Positions 1 through 7,795 of a DNA stretch of 64,000 bases are shown in pieces. Under the pieces are notes generated by a model. It was not told the origin of the DNA. It made no database searches and was given only the letters and a program-made list of their open reading frames with translations. The translations under genes were made by a program, and so were the position numbers. Source of the stretch: Coriobacteriia bacterium (GTDB lineage Bacteria; Actinomycetota; Coriobacteriia; Coriobacteriales; Atopobiaceae); NCBI GenBank assembly GCA_003150175.1, contig QAKZ01000017.1:1-64000 (forward strand). Direction: 5' to 3'. How positions within the stretch are numbered: the first letter of the stretch is position 1; the number at the start of each line of letters is the position of its first letter.

Positions 1-539
1 TAGACGGAGTCGACGCCCTGCGCGTACATGGCGATGCGCTCGAGGCCGTAGGTGATCTCGACGGGGACGGGGTCGACCTCGATGCCGCCGACCTGCTGGA
101 AGTACGTGTACTGCGTGACCTCCATGCCATCCATCCAGACCTCCCAGCCGAGGCCCCAGGCGCCCAGGGTCGGGCTCTCCCAGTCGTCCTCGACGAAGCG
201 GACGTCGTGCTCGGCGGGGTCGAGGCCGATCGCCTTGAGCGAGCCGAGGTAGAGGTCCTGAGAGTCGGTCGGGCAGGGCTTCAGGATGACCTGGAACTGG
301 TAGTAGTGCTGCATGCGGTTGGGGTTCTCGCCGTAGCGGCCGTCGGCGGGACGGCGGCAGGGCTGCGGGTAGCAGGTGCGCCAGGCGTTGGGGCCGAGGC
401 TGCGCAGGGTCGTGGCCGTGTGGAACGTGCCGGCGCCGACCTCGGAGTCGTAGGGCTGCATGACGGTGCAGCCCTTATCGGCCCAATACCGCTCGAGCTC
501 GAGGATCATGTCCTGGAACGTAAGCGCGGACTTGTTCAT
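1..539 (-). CDS. glyQ: Glycyl-tRNA synthetase alpha subunit, 3' part beyond window
   Basis: This is the catalytic alpha chain of the two-subunit glycyl-tRNA synthetase, which charges tRNA-Gly in the cytoplasm. About 179 residues are visible, starting [19 protein letters not shown]; the family is usually about 290 residues, so the C-terminus and probably glyS lie beyond the left edge. Visible family motifs are [19 protein letters not shown], the [20 protein letters not shown] stretch and the [12 protein letters not shown] region of the active site. The ATG at 539 has a weak AAGGA Shine-Dalgarno nine bases upstream. It lies 37 bp after lepB on the same strand. An alpha2beta2 GlyRS fits Coriobacteriia better than most other Actinobacteria, which use the one-chain enzyme. 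Confidence 0.95.
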   Translation of the reverse strand, partial: MNKSALTFQDMILELERYWADKGCTVMQPYDSEVGAGTFHTATTLRSLGPNAWRTCYPQPCRRPADGRYGENPNRMQHYYQFQVILKPCPTDSQDLYLGSLKAIGLDPAEHDVRFVEDDWESPTLGAWGLGWEVWMDGMEVTQYTYFQQVGGIEVDPVPVEITYGLERIAMYAQGVDSV

Positions 540-576
540 ATTCGTGCTTCCTTCTTCTTGCCTCGCCCGCCGGCGC

Positions 577-1137
577 CTAGAGCGTGCGCGCGTCGGTGAG
601 CGGCCAGTAGATGAACAGACCCTTCGATGATACGGCATCCACCGATACAGGGCCGAAGTAACGTGAGTCGAGGGAGTTGGTGCGGTTGTCGCCCATGCAG
701 AACACGCAGCCCGCGGGAACCGTGTACGGGTACTGGATGCCCGCGGACCCCTGCAGGCCGGAGAGCGACTCGGTCGGCTTGCCCTCGGTGTAGGCCTCAG
801 CGCGCGCCTGCCCGTCGACGTAGAGGACGCCGTCGCGAAGGTCGATCGTCTGGCCGGCGGTGGCGACGACGCGCTTGATGAGGACGGTGCCGGGCTCGAG
901 GGGGCTGTCGAAGGTGACGACGTCGCCCACGTGCGGCGCGTCCCAATGGAGGGTGACCTTCTCACCGACGAGCATGTCGCCTTCCTGGATAGTGCCGAGC
1001 ATCGAGCCCGTGGGGACGACGTAGACGCCGATGACGAAGGTGCGCAGAAGCAGCGCCGCGACGATGGCCACGGCGATGGTGGCGACGACGTCGAGGATAG
1101 ATCTCAGCGCGCCCTTCTCCGGCTCCTCATTGCTCAT
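577..1137 (-). CDS. lepB: Signal peptidase I
   Basis: Type I signal peptidase, a membrane-anchored Ser/Lys protease that removes signal peptides outside the membrane. The 186-residue protein has one N-terminal transmembrane segment (about residues 13-37). It carries the box B motif PTGSM with the probable nucleophile Ser45, box D around Lys88 in [11 protein letters not shown] (general base), and box [17 protein letters not shown]. The length matches the short Gram-positive SipS type. Its ATG overlaps the trmD stop by 4 bp (ATGA), so it is probably translated with trmD-rimM-khpA-rpsP upstream. Confidence 0.93.
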   Translation of the reverse strand: MSNEEPEKGALRSILDVVATIAVAIVAALLLRTFVIGVYVVPTGSMLGTIQEGDMLVGEKVTLHWDAPHVGDVVTFDSPLEPGTVLIKRVVATAGQTIDLRDGVLYVDGQARAEAYTEGKPTESLSGLQGSAGIQYPYTVPAGCVFCMGDNRTNSLDSRYFGPVSVDAVSSKGLFIYWPLTDARTL

Positions 1138-1880
1138 TCGGGATTACCCCCTTCGCGCGCGGCCTCGCGGGCGAGCCCGCGCTCCTCATCGGTCAGGTCC
1201 GCGGTAGCGAGCAGGTCGGGGCGCCGGCGCGCGGTGCGCTCCACGGCGTTTTTTCGCCGCCAGGCGTCGACCTTCGCGTGGTCGCCCGACAGCAGCACCT
1301 CCGGCACGTCCATCCCCTCGAAGCTCGCGGGGCGGGTGTACTGCGCGTACTCGAGCAGCCCGGAGGCCGAGAAGGACTCGTCGACGGCGCTCATCTGGTC
1401 GCCGAGGGCGCCGGGCAGGAGCCTCACGACGGAGTCGATGACGACCATTGCGGGTAGCTCACCGCCGGTGAGGACGTAGTCGCCCAGCGAGAACACGTCG
1501 TCGGCGAGCTCGTAACAGCGCTCGTCCATGCCCTCGTAGCGGCCGCAGACGAAGACGAGCCGCTCCTCGTCGGCGAGCCTCTCTGCGCACCGCTGCGTGT
1601 AGGGCTCCCCCACCGGCGAGAAGAACACGACGTGGGCGCGCTCCGGCCTCGCGGCCTTGACGGCGCGGACGGCCTCGTAGATGGGCGCTGGCTTCATAAG
1701 CATGCCCTGGCCGCCCCCGAAGGGCGCGTCGTCCACGGTGCGGTGACGGTCATGGGTCCAGTCGCGCAGGTCGTGGTGGGCGAACTCCGCTATGCCGGCG
1801 CGCTCGGCACGGCCCATGATGGAGGCCGAGAGGTACGCGTCGAAGACCCCGGGGAAGACCGAGATGGTCTCGAAGATCAT
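1134..1880 (-). CDS. trmD: tRNA (guanine37-N1)-methyltransferase
   Basis: TrmD transfers a methyl group from SAM to N1 of G37 in tRNAs, which prevents +1 frameshifting. The 248-residue reading frame starts MIFETISVFPGVFDAYLSAS. It contains the trefoil-knot SAM-binding signatures GRYEGMDER and LGDYVLTGGELPAM, and the family HHDLRDWT and DDAPFGGGQGM motifs. The start is set by the ATGA overlap with the rimM stop at 1877-1880 and by the conserved N-terminus. It sits in the usual rpsP-khpA-rimM-trmD order with lepB added downstream. Confidence 0.96.
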   Translation of the reverse strand: MIFETISVFPGVFDAYLSASIMGRAERAGIAEFAHHDLRDWTHDRHRTVDDAPFGGGQGMLMKPAPIYEAVRAVKAARPERAHVVFFSPVGEPYTQRCAERLADEERLVFVCGRYEGMDERCYELADDVFSLGDYVLTGGELPAMVVIDSVVRLLPGALGDQMSAVDESFSASGLLEYAQYTRPASFEGMDVPEVLLSGDHAKVDAWRRKNAVERTARRRPDLLATADLTDEERGLAREAAREGGNPE

Positions 1881-2404
1881 GCGCCGCTCCCCCATTCCCC
1901 CAGAAAACCGGTCGCGTCCACCGTGATGGGACCCGCCTCGGGCACCTCGCTGACCACGGAGTCGATGACGGGGAGCAGAAGCTCGCGCCCGCCGTCGCGG
2001 ACGACCCAGACGTCGTTGGCGGGGCCGCGCATGACCTCGGCGATGGTGCCCAAAGGCCCCGCCTGGGCGTCGGCCACCTCGCGGCCGCAAAGGCCCTCGG
2101 CGTCCAGCAGATCGAGCCCCTCGGGCAGGTCGGCCTCGGCCGCGAGCAGGTATCTGCCGCGGATCTTGGAGGCGGCGTCGAGCGACGACACCCCGGATAA
2201 CGAGACGAGCTGTCCCTCGCGGTCGTCCGAGGAGCAGGACTCGACCGTGTGCCAACGCTCGCCCTTGAGCAGGGGCGGCACGACACAGACGCGCAGGCCC
2301 TCGCTCAATACGGCGGGAAGGCCGTGAACGGGAACCGTCACGACCTCCCCACGCTTACCGTGCGGCTTGACCACACGGGCTATGCATCTATAACGCTCTC
2401 GCAT
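1877..2404 (-). CDS. rimM: Ribosome maturation factor RimM
   Basis: RimM assists late assembly of the 30S subunit head and binds ribosomal protein S19. I place the start at the ATG at 2404 (MRERYRCIARVVKPHGKRGE), giving 175 residues. A longer reading would overlap khpA and adds residues unlike the family. The N-terminal RimM barrel has VVKPHGKRGEV, and the C-terminal PRC-barrel contains LGTIAEVMRGPANDVWVV and LLLPVIDSVV. The stop overlaps the trmD start, and the gene begins 4 bp after khpA. Confidence 0.93.
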   Translation of the reverse strand: MRERYRCIARVVKPHGKRGEVVTVPVHGLPAVLSEGLRVCVVPPLLKGERWHTVESCSSDDREGQLVSLSGVSSLDAASKIRGRYLLAAEADLPEGLDLLDAEGLCGREVADAQAGPLGTIAEVMRGPANDVWVVRDGGRELLLPVIDSVVSEVPEAGPITVDATGFLGEWGSGA

Positions 2405-2408
2405 GAAC

Positions 2409-2702
2409 CTAACCCAGGACCTCGACCTCGACCTCGGTGCCCACGCGCTGCCCAAGGGCGCGCGCGAGGGTGCGGATAGCCTTGATGGTGCGGCCTTTGC
2501 GGCCGATCACGCGACCGGCGTCCTCCTCGGAGCAGCTGACCTCGATGAGGGAGCCGTTCTCGGAGTCGGTGACGTCGAGGGAAACGGAGTCCTCGTCGTC
2601 CACCAGGCCGCAGACGATGTACTCCACAAGGTCAGCGACCTTATCGGAGGGCATCTCCTCGGAGTCCGTGCCCGAGAGCTCGACGCTTTCGGTGGTCTCC
2701 AT
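2409..2702 (-). CDS. khpA: KH-domain RNA-binding protein KhpA
   Basis: Small RNA-binding protein of the KhpA (YlqC) family, which in Gram-positives partners with KhpB and affects cell size and division. The single type II KH domain is visible with its GxxG loop in AGRVIGRKGRTIKAIRTLAR. The 97-residue protein has an acidic N-terminal extension of about 16 residues before MPSDKVADLVEYIV, where most family members begin. That ATG has no usefully spaced Shine-Dalgarno, so I keep the longer start, 5 bp after rpsP. Its position between rpsP and rimM is typical. Confidence 0.9.
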   Translation of the reverse strand: METTESVELSGTDSEEMPSDKVADLVEYIVCGLVDDEDSVSLDVTDSENGSLIEVSCSEEDAGRVIGRKGRTIKAIRTLARALGQRVGTEVEVEVLG

Positions 2703-2707
2703 AAGGA

Positions 2708-3061
2708 CTACTCGGCGTCGGCAGCGGCCTCAGCGGCGGCCTCGGCAGCGGCCTCAGCGGCAGCGGCGGCCTTGGCAGCGGCCTTCTTGGAGATCTTGTT
2801 CCTCTCCTGCTTGACGGGCTCGCCCTCGCGCAGGATGGCGACGAGGTGCTCGACGGCGTTGGAGAGCTGGGCGCCCTTGGCGGTCCACTCGTCGACCTTC
2901 TCGAGGTTGATCTCGATGGTCTTCGGGTTGGTCAGCGGGTTGTAGCGGCCGACCTGCTCGATGTAGCGACCGTCGCGGGGCATGCGGCTGTCGGCGACGA
3001 CGACGCGGTAGTACGGGCGCTTCTTGGCACCGTGACGGGCCAGGCGAATCTTGACTGCCAA
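2708..3061 (-). CDS. rpsP: 30S ribosomal protein S16
   Basis: Small-subunit protein S16. The first 85 or so residues match the family ([19 protein letters not shown], then [18 protein letters not shown]). The protein has 117 residues because of a lysine-then-alanine/glutamate tail ([20 protein letters not shown] and onward) not found in short S16 proteins. This tail is encoded by a repetitive GC-rich stretch at 2711-2790. It is the first gene of rpsP-khpA-rimM-trmD-lepB, with an AAGGAG Shine-Dalgarno and a promoter about 80 bp upstream. Confidence 0.97.
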   Translation of the reverse strand: MAVKIRLARHGAKKRPYYRVVVADSRMPRDGRYIEQVGRYNPLTNPKTIEINLEKVDEWTAKGAQLSNAVEHLVAILREGEPVKQERNKISKKAAAKAAAAAEAAAEAAAEAAADAE

Positions 3062-3137
3062 GGTAAAACTCCTTCAAACGAGCGGCGCGCGAAGTAGATA
3101 AGGTCGGGCCGCGCCGCAGGCCCACAAACAGTTATTC

Positions 3138-3165
3138 ATCTTACGACAACTGTTTTGGCGCGCAA
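3138..3165 (-). promoter_or_regulatory. Probable rpsP operon promoter
   Basis: On the minus strand TTGCGC (3160-3165) and TAAGAT (3138-3143) are separated by 16 bp and point at rpsP. The -10 lies inside a 7-bp inverted repeat, AACAGTT at 3127-3133 and AACTGTT at 3148-3154, which could be an operator or chance. The rest of the 231-bp gap between rpsP and the divergent response regulator shows no gene. Confidence 0.55.
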
Positions 3166-3239
3166 GGTGCAGTTTTTGTGAACAACGGCTCGCGCGGCCC
3201 GCTGTTCAGCGCGCTTCAGCGGTTTTTAAGGGCATCTGG

Positions 3240-3248
3240 GTAGGATAA
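3240..3248 (+). promoter_or_regulatory. Possible -10 region of the two-component operon
   Basis: The 9-mer GTAGGATAA sits 45 bp before the response-regulator start. The identical 9-mer lies 35 bp before ppk1 (41170-41178). No convincing -35 is present in either place. It may be a shared -10 or activator-dependent promoter element, but a chance match is possible. Confidence 0.3.
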
Positions 3249-3292
3249 ACCGCGACAAAAGCCCTAAGGTGCCTGAAATCAAGGAGGCCCAC

Positions 3293-3964
3293 ATGAATGT
3301 TCTGGTCATTGAGGACGAGAGGAACCTCGCCGACGCGATCGTGAAGATCCTTGAGGACGAGGGTTACAACGCCGAGGCCACCTACGACGGCAAGGCTGGC
3401 CTCACCTGCGCGAAGAGCGGGCTGTACGACGCCATCGTCCTCGACGTCATGCTCCCGGCGATGAGCGGCTACGACGTGGTCAACCAGATGAGGCACGCCG
3501 GGGTGTCGACGCCCGTGCTCATGCTCACCGCAAGGACCTCGACCGAGGACAAGGTCCGCGGCCTCGACTCCGGCGCCGACGACTATATGACGAAGCCCTT
3601 CGAGGCGCCCGAGCTGCTGGCCCGCCTGCGCGCGCTCACGCGCCGCCGCGGCGACGTCCTCATCGACGAGATCAAGTTCGCCGACGTCAGTCTCGACCTC
3701 AACACCCACGACCTCGCCTGCGGCGAGAAATCGGTGCACCTCTCCGGCAAGGAGTTCGAGGTCATGAGCATCCTCATGGGATCTAACTCGCGCGTCGTCT
3801 CGAAGCAGGACCTCCTGACCCGCGTGTGGGGCGTCGACGGCGAGGCTTCGGAGAACTCCGTCGAGGCGTACGTCTCGTTCTTGCGCAAGAAGCTCGCGCA
3901 CATCGGCTCCAAGGTCCAGATCACGACGCTGCGCATGCTCGGCTACCGCCTCGAGGTGCTCTAG
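3293..3964 (+). CDS. OmpR-family response regulator
   Basis: Two-component response regulator of 223 residues with an N-terminal receiver domain (about 1-115) and a C-terminal winged-helix DNA-binding domain (about 130-223). Acidic residues Glu7 and Asp8, the phospho-acceptor Asp51 in VLDVMLPA, Thr in LTART and the conserved lysine in TKPFE are all present. The effector domain shows the LSGKEFEVMSIL and SVEAYVSFLRKKL family signatures. The ATG at 3293 is preceded by AAGGAGG at a 5-bp distance; an upstream ATG at 3269 lacks a ribosome-binding site. It is followed after 21 bp by its likely kinase. The regulon cannot be read from sequence. Confidence 0.93.
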   Translation: MNVLVIEDERNLADAIVKILEDEGYNAEATYDGKAGLTCAKSGLYDAIVLDVMLPAMSGYDVVNQMRHAGVSTPVLMLTARTSTEDKVRGLDSGADDYMTKPFEAPELLARLRALTRRRGDVLIDEIKFADVSLDLNTHDLACGEKSVHLSGKEFEVMSILMGSNSRVVSKQDLLTRVWGVDGEASENSVEAYVSFLRKKLAHIGSKVQITTLRMLGYRLEVL

Positions 3965-3985
3965 CCGAGACAGGAGGGAATGCCC

Positions 3986-5221
3986 ATGCTCGAGAAGCTC
4001 AAGCGGGAGTTCGCCCTGATCGCGCTCGGCCTCTCGGGCGGGGTGCTGCTGCTCGCGCTGCTGCTCTCGCTCGTGACCAACTGGTCGACGCAGACCTCGA
4101 TCACGCAGTCGCTCCTGCGGCAGAGCCTGCAGGACGGCGTCGCCGTCAGCCCAAAGATGGGCTCGAAGGACCGCGAGGGCAGCGTCGGTGCGGACAGCAT
4201 GCTCACCATCACGGTGGACGTCTCGAGCGGCGGCGTCATGCTGAGCCGCTCGGACTCCCCCGTCGCCATCGACGAGGACGACCTCAGGGAGGTCGTCCAG
4301 CAGGCGGTCGCCTCCCCCGACGAGCAGGGCTTCGACTTCGGCAGGCACATCGCCTGGGCCACAAAGAAGACCGCCTACGGCATGAGGATCGCGCTGTGCG
4401 ACACCTTCTCGCGCGACAAGGCGATGAGCAAGCAGGCGCTCTCGAGCGCGAGCATCCTCATCGTCTCGCTCGTGGTCCTCTACGGGGTCTCGCGGAAGTT
4501 CGCGGGATGGGCCATCCGGCCGGTGGCAGAGGCCTGGGACACGCAGCGGCGCTTCATATCCGACGCGTCCCATGAGCTCAAGACCCCGCTCGCGGTGATC
4601 CTCGCCAACACGCAGATACTCCAGAAGTCGACCTCCGTCAGCGAGGAGGACCGCCGCTGGGTGACGAGCACGACCGACGAGGCGGGGCACATGAAGGGGC
4701 TCGTCGAGGACCTCCTGACGCTCGCGCGCGCCGACGAGGCCAAGGCGGGCTCCGTCGGCGCCGCGGCCCCGCTCGTGGACGTCGACCTCACCGGCATCGT
4801 CGAGGAGGCGGCGCTCGAGTTCGACCCGGTCGCCTTTGAGCGCGGGTGCGAGATCGAGTGCGACGCCGTTCAAGGCGTCTGTGTCCGGGGCGACCGGGCC
4901 CAACTCGCCCGCGTGGCGAGCACGCTGCTGGACAACGCGACCAAGTACGCGCCCAAGGGAACGACGGTCGGCGTCAAGCTCGCGCGCGAGGGCAAACACG
5001 CGCACCTCACGGTGAACAACGGCGGCCCCGCCATCGAAGCCGAGGACGTGAAGCACCTCTTCGACCGCTTCTACCGCACCGACAAGGCGCGCAGCCGCGA
5101 AGAGACGGGCGGTTTCGGGCTCGGCCTCGCCATCGCGAAGAGCATCGTCGAGGCCCACGGCGGAAAGATCTGGGCCGAGAGCACAGACGCCGACGGCACG
5201 ACCTTCCACGTCGTTATATAG
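3986..5221 (+). CDS. Membrane sensor histidine kinase
   Basis: Sensor kinase partner of the preceding regulator, 411 residues. The order is a TM helix at about 10-31, a roughly 120-residue extracytoplasmic sensor region without a recognised fold, a second TM at about 152-170, the dimerisation/phosphorylation box FISDASHELKTPLAV (His196), and the ATPase domain. That domain has the N box LLDNATKYAP, the F/G boxes DRFYRTDKARSR and GGFGLGLAIAKSIVEAHGG. Two ATGs occur at 3980 and 3986. AGGAGGG at 3972-3978 is only 1 bp from the first but 7 bp from the second, so 3986 is chosen. The signal sensed is unknown. Confidence 0.92.
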   Translation: MLEKLKREFALIALGLSGGVLLLALLLSLVTNWSTQTSITQSLLRQSLQDGVAVSPKMGSKDREGSVGADSMLTITVDVSSGGVMLSRSDSPVAIDEDDLREVVQQAVASPDEQGFDFGRHIAWATKKTAYGMRIALCDTFSRDKAMSKQALSSASILIVSLVVLYGVSRKFAGWAIRPVAEAWDTQRRFISDASHELKTPLAVILANTQILQKSTSVSEEDRRWVTSTTDEAGHMKGLVEDLLTLARADEAKAGSVGAAAPLVDVDLTGIVEEAALEFDPVAFERGCEIECDAVQGVCVRGDRAQLARVASTLLDNATKYAPKGTTVGVKLAREGKHAHLTVNNGGPAIEAEDVKHLFDRFYRTDKARSREETGGFGLGLAIAKSIVEAHGGKIWAESTDADGTTFHVVI

Positions 5222-5229
5222 CGCAAGCG

Positions 5230-5271
5230 ATACGGCACGAGCGGCCCCGGCCCGGCCCGCTCGTGCCGTAT
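5230..5271. repeat. Perfect 15-bp inverted repeat before dinB
   Basis: ATACGGCACGAGCGG at 5230-5244 is perfectly complementary to 5257-5271, with a 12-nt GC-rich loop. It begins 9 bp after the kinase stop and ends 9 bp before the dinB ATG. It could terminate the kinase transcript, although no T-run follows, or act as an operator, because its right arm overlaps the TATAAT at 5269-5274. Confidence 0.8.
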
Positions 5272-5274
5272 AAT
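5269..5274 (+). promoter_or_regulatory. TATAAT -10 immediately before dinB
   Basis: A perfect TATAAT lies 6 bp before the dinB ATG at 5281. Transcription from it would start at or next to the A of the start codon and give a leaderless mRNA. This fits the absence of a Shine-Dalgarno before dinB. No -35 is recognisable at 16-18 bp. Confidence 0.5.
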
Positions 5275-5280
5275 CGCGGC

Positions 5281-6534
5281 ATGGGAGCAAAAAGCGACAT
5301 ACCCGGGCTGGACGGCTGGTCGGGGCCCGCGATCGGGCTTTTGGACCTCGACGCCTTCTTCGCGTCTGTCGAGCAGATGGACCATCCCGAGTGGCGCGGC
5401 AAGCCCGTGATCGTCGGCGGCTCCTCGAAGAAGCGCGGCGTCGTCTCGACCGCCTCCTACGAGGCGAGGCGCTACGGGGTCCATTCCGCCATGCCCGCCT
5501 ACCAGGCGGAGCGGCTGTGCCCCCAGGCGATCTGGGTCCAGGGCAACTTCGCCCGGTACCGCGAGATGAGCCAAAAGGTCATGGCGCTCCTGCTCGACGA
5601 GACGCCGCTCGTCGAGCAGGTGTCAATCGACGAGGCGTTCTTCGACGTGACGCCAGGGCGCTGGTCGCGCGAGAGCCCCGTCGACATCTGCCGCCGCGTG
5701 CAGTCGCGCGTGTCAGCCCTGGGGATCACCTGCTCGATCGGCATCGGCGTGAACAAGACCGTTGCAAAGATCGCCTCGGAGCGCGAGAAGCCCCGGGGCC
5801 TCACGGTCGTCTTCCCCGGGACCGAGCGGACCTTCCTCGCGCCGCTGCCCGTCGGCGCCATGAGCGGGATCGGCGAGGCCACCAGAAAAAAGCTCGCCTC
5901 GATGGGCATAAAGACGCTCGGCCAGCTCTCGCGGCTGCCCGAGGGCGAGGCGGCTCGCAGCTTCGGCGTCTCGGGCCCGAGGATGGTGCTGCGCGCCGCT
6001 GGGCTCGAGCGCAGCTCCGTCGCCCGCGCCGCTGACCCAGAGGCGCCCAAGAGCGTCTCGAACGAGCGCACCTTCGGCGAGGACCTCACCGACGAGAAGG
6101 AGATACGCGCCGCGATCATGCACATCGCCGGCATCGTGGGCCGCAGGCTCCGAGCGAAAGGTCTTCGCGGATCGACCGTAACCCTCAAGGTCAAGTACGA
6201 CGCGCTCACGGGCCGCACGGCCCAGGCGCGGCTCGGCGCGCGCACCGACGAGGAGGAGGTCTTCGGCCGGGAGGCGCAGGCTCTCCTTCCCCAGCTATGG
6301 AGCCCGGGCATGCACGTGAGGCTGCTCGGTGTGGGCGTCTCCGGCTTCGAGGAGACGGCGCCCGTGCAGATGGGGCTCTTCTCGTCCCAGCAGGAAGCCC
6401 GCTCCGAGGAGGCGAGCGCGCTCTCCCGAGCATGCGACGAGCTGAAGGCGCGCTTCGGCGACTCCGCCGTCCGCTACGGCCGCGACCTCCGCTTCGACGG
6501 CCGCGTCTCGGACACGCAGCCCCAGGGGAAGTAG
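5281..6534 (+). CDS. dinB: DNA polymerase IV (Y family)
   Basis: Error-prone translesion DNA polymerase of 417 residues. The palm motif LLDLDAFFASVEQ carries the first metal-binding Asp, SIDEAFFDVTP supplies the Asp-Glu pair, and STASYEARRYGVHSAMPAYQ is the fingers region. The thumb HhH signature is MSGIGEATRKKLASMGI. The little-finger domain follows from about residue 255, and QMGLF near the C-terminus resembles a sliding-clamp-binding motif. There is no Shine-Dalgarno before the ATG at 5281, see the -10 entry. A 27-bp tandem duplication covers the stop codon. Confidence 0.95.
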   Translation: MGAKSDIPGLDGWSGPAIGLLDLDAFFASVEQMDHPEWRGKPVIVGGSSKKRGVVSTASYEARRYGVHSAMPAYQAERLCPQAIWVQGNFARYREMSQKVMALLLDETPLVEQVSIDEAFFDVTPGRWSRESPVDICRRVQSRVSALGITCSIGIGVNKTVAKIASEREKPRGLTVVFPGTERTFLAPLPVGAMSGIGEATRKKLASMGIKTLGQLSRLPEGEAARSFGVSGPRMVLRAAGLERSSVARAADPEAPKSVSNERTFGEDLTDEKEIRAAIMHIAGIVGRRLRAKGLRGSTVTLKVKYDALTGRTAQARLGARTDEEEVFGREAQALLPQLWSPGMHVRLLGVGVSGFEETAPVQMGLFSSQQEARSEEASALSRACDELKARFGDSAVRYGRDLRFDGRVSDTQPQGK

Positions 6535-6564
6535 AGAGACACGCAGCCCCAGGGGAAGTAGAGA
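6511..6564 (+). repeat. 27-bp perfect tandem duplication over the dinB stop
   Basis: The 27 bases at 6511-6537 are repeated exactly at 6538-6564. The unit contains the last codons of dinB and its TAG stop (6532-6534). The second copy is therefore untranslated. Its length is a multiple of three, so loss of either copy leaves dinB intact. This looks like a recent slippage event. Confidence 0.9.
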
Positions 6565-6618
6565 GTCGTCGCCTCCGGCGCGCCCCGGTCGGAAGTCAAG
6601 GAGCTTCGCAGCAACGAA

Positions 6619-6713
6619 GCGGCCCCTTTGATTCTTCCCACGCGCGAGTCGCGCAGCGAGCGAGCCGCGAAGCGGCGAGCGCCGAGCAGCGTGGGAAGAA
6701 TCAAAGGGGCCGC
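6619..6713. repeat. Large palindromic element between dinB and rsfS
   Basis: A perfect 25-bp inverted repeat (GCGGCCCCTTTGATTCTTCC and five more bases, 6619-6643; partner 6689-6713) encloses a 45-nt GC-rich centre that can fold further. A second small hairpin, GCTTCG/CGAAGC, lies at 6603-6620. It sits between the 3' ends of converging genes and has no T-run, so it may be an intergenic repeat element rather than a simple terminator. Confidence 0.8.
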
Positions 6714-6729
6714 GATGGGTTCGAGAAGG

Positions 6730-7104
6730 CTACTCCACGGGGGCGGCGCCCTCGAGGTCGAGCTTCACGCGGGGGGCGTCTCCCCAGAGGCGCTCGAGGC
6801 GGTAGAAGTCGCGGGTCTCGGGGTTGAAGACGTGGACGCAGACCGAGCCGTAGTCGACCAGCACCCAGTTCAGGCCCTCGCGGCCTTCGCACGAGACGGG
6901 GCGCACCTCGCAGTTCTGGAAGACCTTCTCGCGCACCTCGTCGACGATGGCGTCGACCTGGCGGTTGTTGGCGCCGGTGCAGATCACGAAGTAGTCGCAG
7001 ACATCGGTCGTGCCGATGAGGTCGATGACGACGATGTCGGTGGCCTTCTTCGCGTCGGCGGCGACGGCGGCGGCGCGGGCGATGTCGAGGGAGGTTATTG
7101 CCAT
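6730..7104 (-). CDS. rsfS: Ribosome silencing factor RsfS
   Basis: RsfS binds ribosomal protein L14 and blocks subunit joining when nutrients are short. The 124-residue protein has the family core DIVVIDLIGTTDVCDYFVIC, then GANNRQVDAIVDEV and a GLNWVLVDYGSVCVHVF segment. It is the last gene of rplU-rpmA-obg-proB-proA-nadD-yqeK-rsfS, 33 bp after yqeK. The nadD-yqeK-rsfS order is common in Gram-positives. Confidence 0.95.
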   Translation of the reverse strand: MAITSLDIARAAAVAADAKKATDIVVIDLIGTTDVCDYFVICTGANNRQVDAIVDEVREKVFQNCEVRPVSCEGREGLNWVLVDYGSVCVHVFNPETRDFYRLERLWGDAPRVKLDLEGAAPVE

Positions 7105-7137
7105 GTGTAGGGTTCTCCTAACCGTGAACGGGTGCTT

Positions 7138-7794
7138 CTAGCGGTCGCGGCCTGCGCGCTCCGCGGCCAATGCATTATAAATCCTTATTGTTCCCTCGTA
7201 GAGATGGCGCGAGCCCTCGAGCACGTAGACGATGCCGCCGACAAAGGAATTCCAGAAGACATCGTCGAGCGGGGCGCGCCCGACGAGCGCGCGGGTGGCC
7301 TCGATGCCCTCGCTCGAGGGGCGCAGGGGCTCGATGCCGTCGGCGACGAAGAGGATCTTGTCGAGGGGGCTCATCTTATAGCCCGCGGTCGTGTGGACGC
7401 TGATCGCGTGCCAGACCTCGTCGGGGAGCTCGGGGTAGCGCTCGGGCAGCTCGCGGGCGGCGACGCAGCCGTGGAGCAGCGGCTTCACGTCGGCATAGTC
7501 GGCGCCCTCGAAGTCGAGCTCGAGGGCGCGCGCCCGCTCGATGAGCTCGTCGTCGGGCACGACCTTGTCCCAGTCGTGGAGAAGCCCGGAGACCCTCGCC
7601 AGGAAGGGGTCGGCACCGTACATGAGCGCCATAGACTCGGCCGTCGAGGCGACCGAGATCGAGTGCGCGAGGCGCTTGGGCTTGGCGGCGAGCTGGACGG
7701 CGACGTCGGCCTCGACCTTCGCGATGTAGGCGAGCTGGGCAGGAGTGTAGCAGGCGCCCGAGGGCTTCTCGGCGCCTTTCTTCTTTGCGCACAT
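7138..7794 (-). CDS. yqeK: HD-domain bis(5'-nucleosyl)-tetraphosphatase YqeK
   Basis: Symmetrical Ap4A hydrolase of the YqeK family, a soluble HD-domain metal enzyme that degrades diadenosine tetraphosphate. The metal-binding residues are visible: His in LAHSISVAST, the HD pair in LLHDWDKVVP, a later His in LLHGCVAARE, and the terminal Asp in FVADGIEPLR. I place the start at ATG 7794 (MCAKKKGAEKPSG), 1 bp after the nadD stop, giving 218 residues. An in-frame ATG at 7809 is a less likely alternative. Confidence 0.88.
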   Translation of the reverse strand: MCAKKKGAEKPSGACYTPAQLAYIAKVEADVAVQLAAKPKRLAHSISVASTAESMALMYGADPFLARVSGLLHDWDKVVPDDELIERARALELDFEGADYADVKPLLHGCVAARELPERYPELPDEVWHAISVHTTAGYKMSPLDKILFVADGIEPLRPSSEGIEATRALVGRAPLDDVFWNSFVGGIVYVLEGSRHLYEGTIRIYNALAAERAGRDR

Positions 7795-7795
7795 G

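Noticed and set aside
4846-5280. Longer dinB frame starting inside the kinase gene
   Set aside because: The additional 145 residues are an out-of-frame reading of the kinase; the DinB family start fits the ATG at 5281.
3206-5290. Long open frame on the minus strand opposite the histidine kinase
   Set aside because: It is the complement of a clear kinase gene in GC-rich DNA, has a charged low-complexity translation and no ribosome-binding site. Many similar antisense frames (for example 24810-26672 and 26760-28451 on the plus strand) were left out for the same reason.
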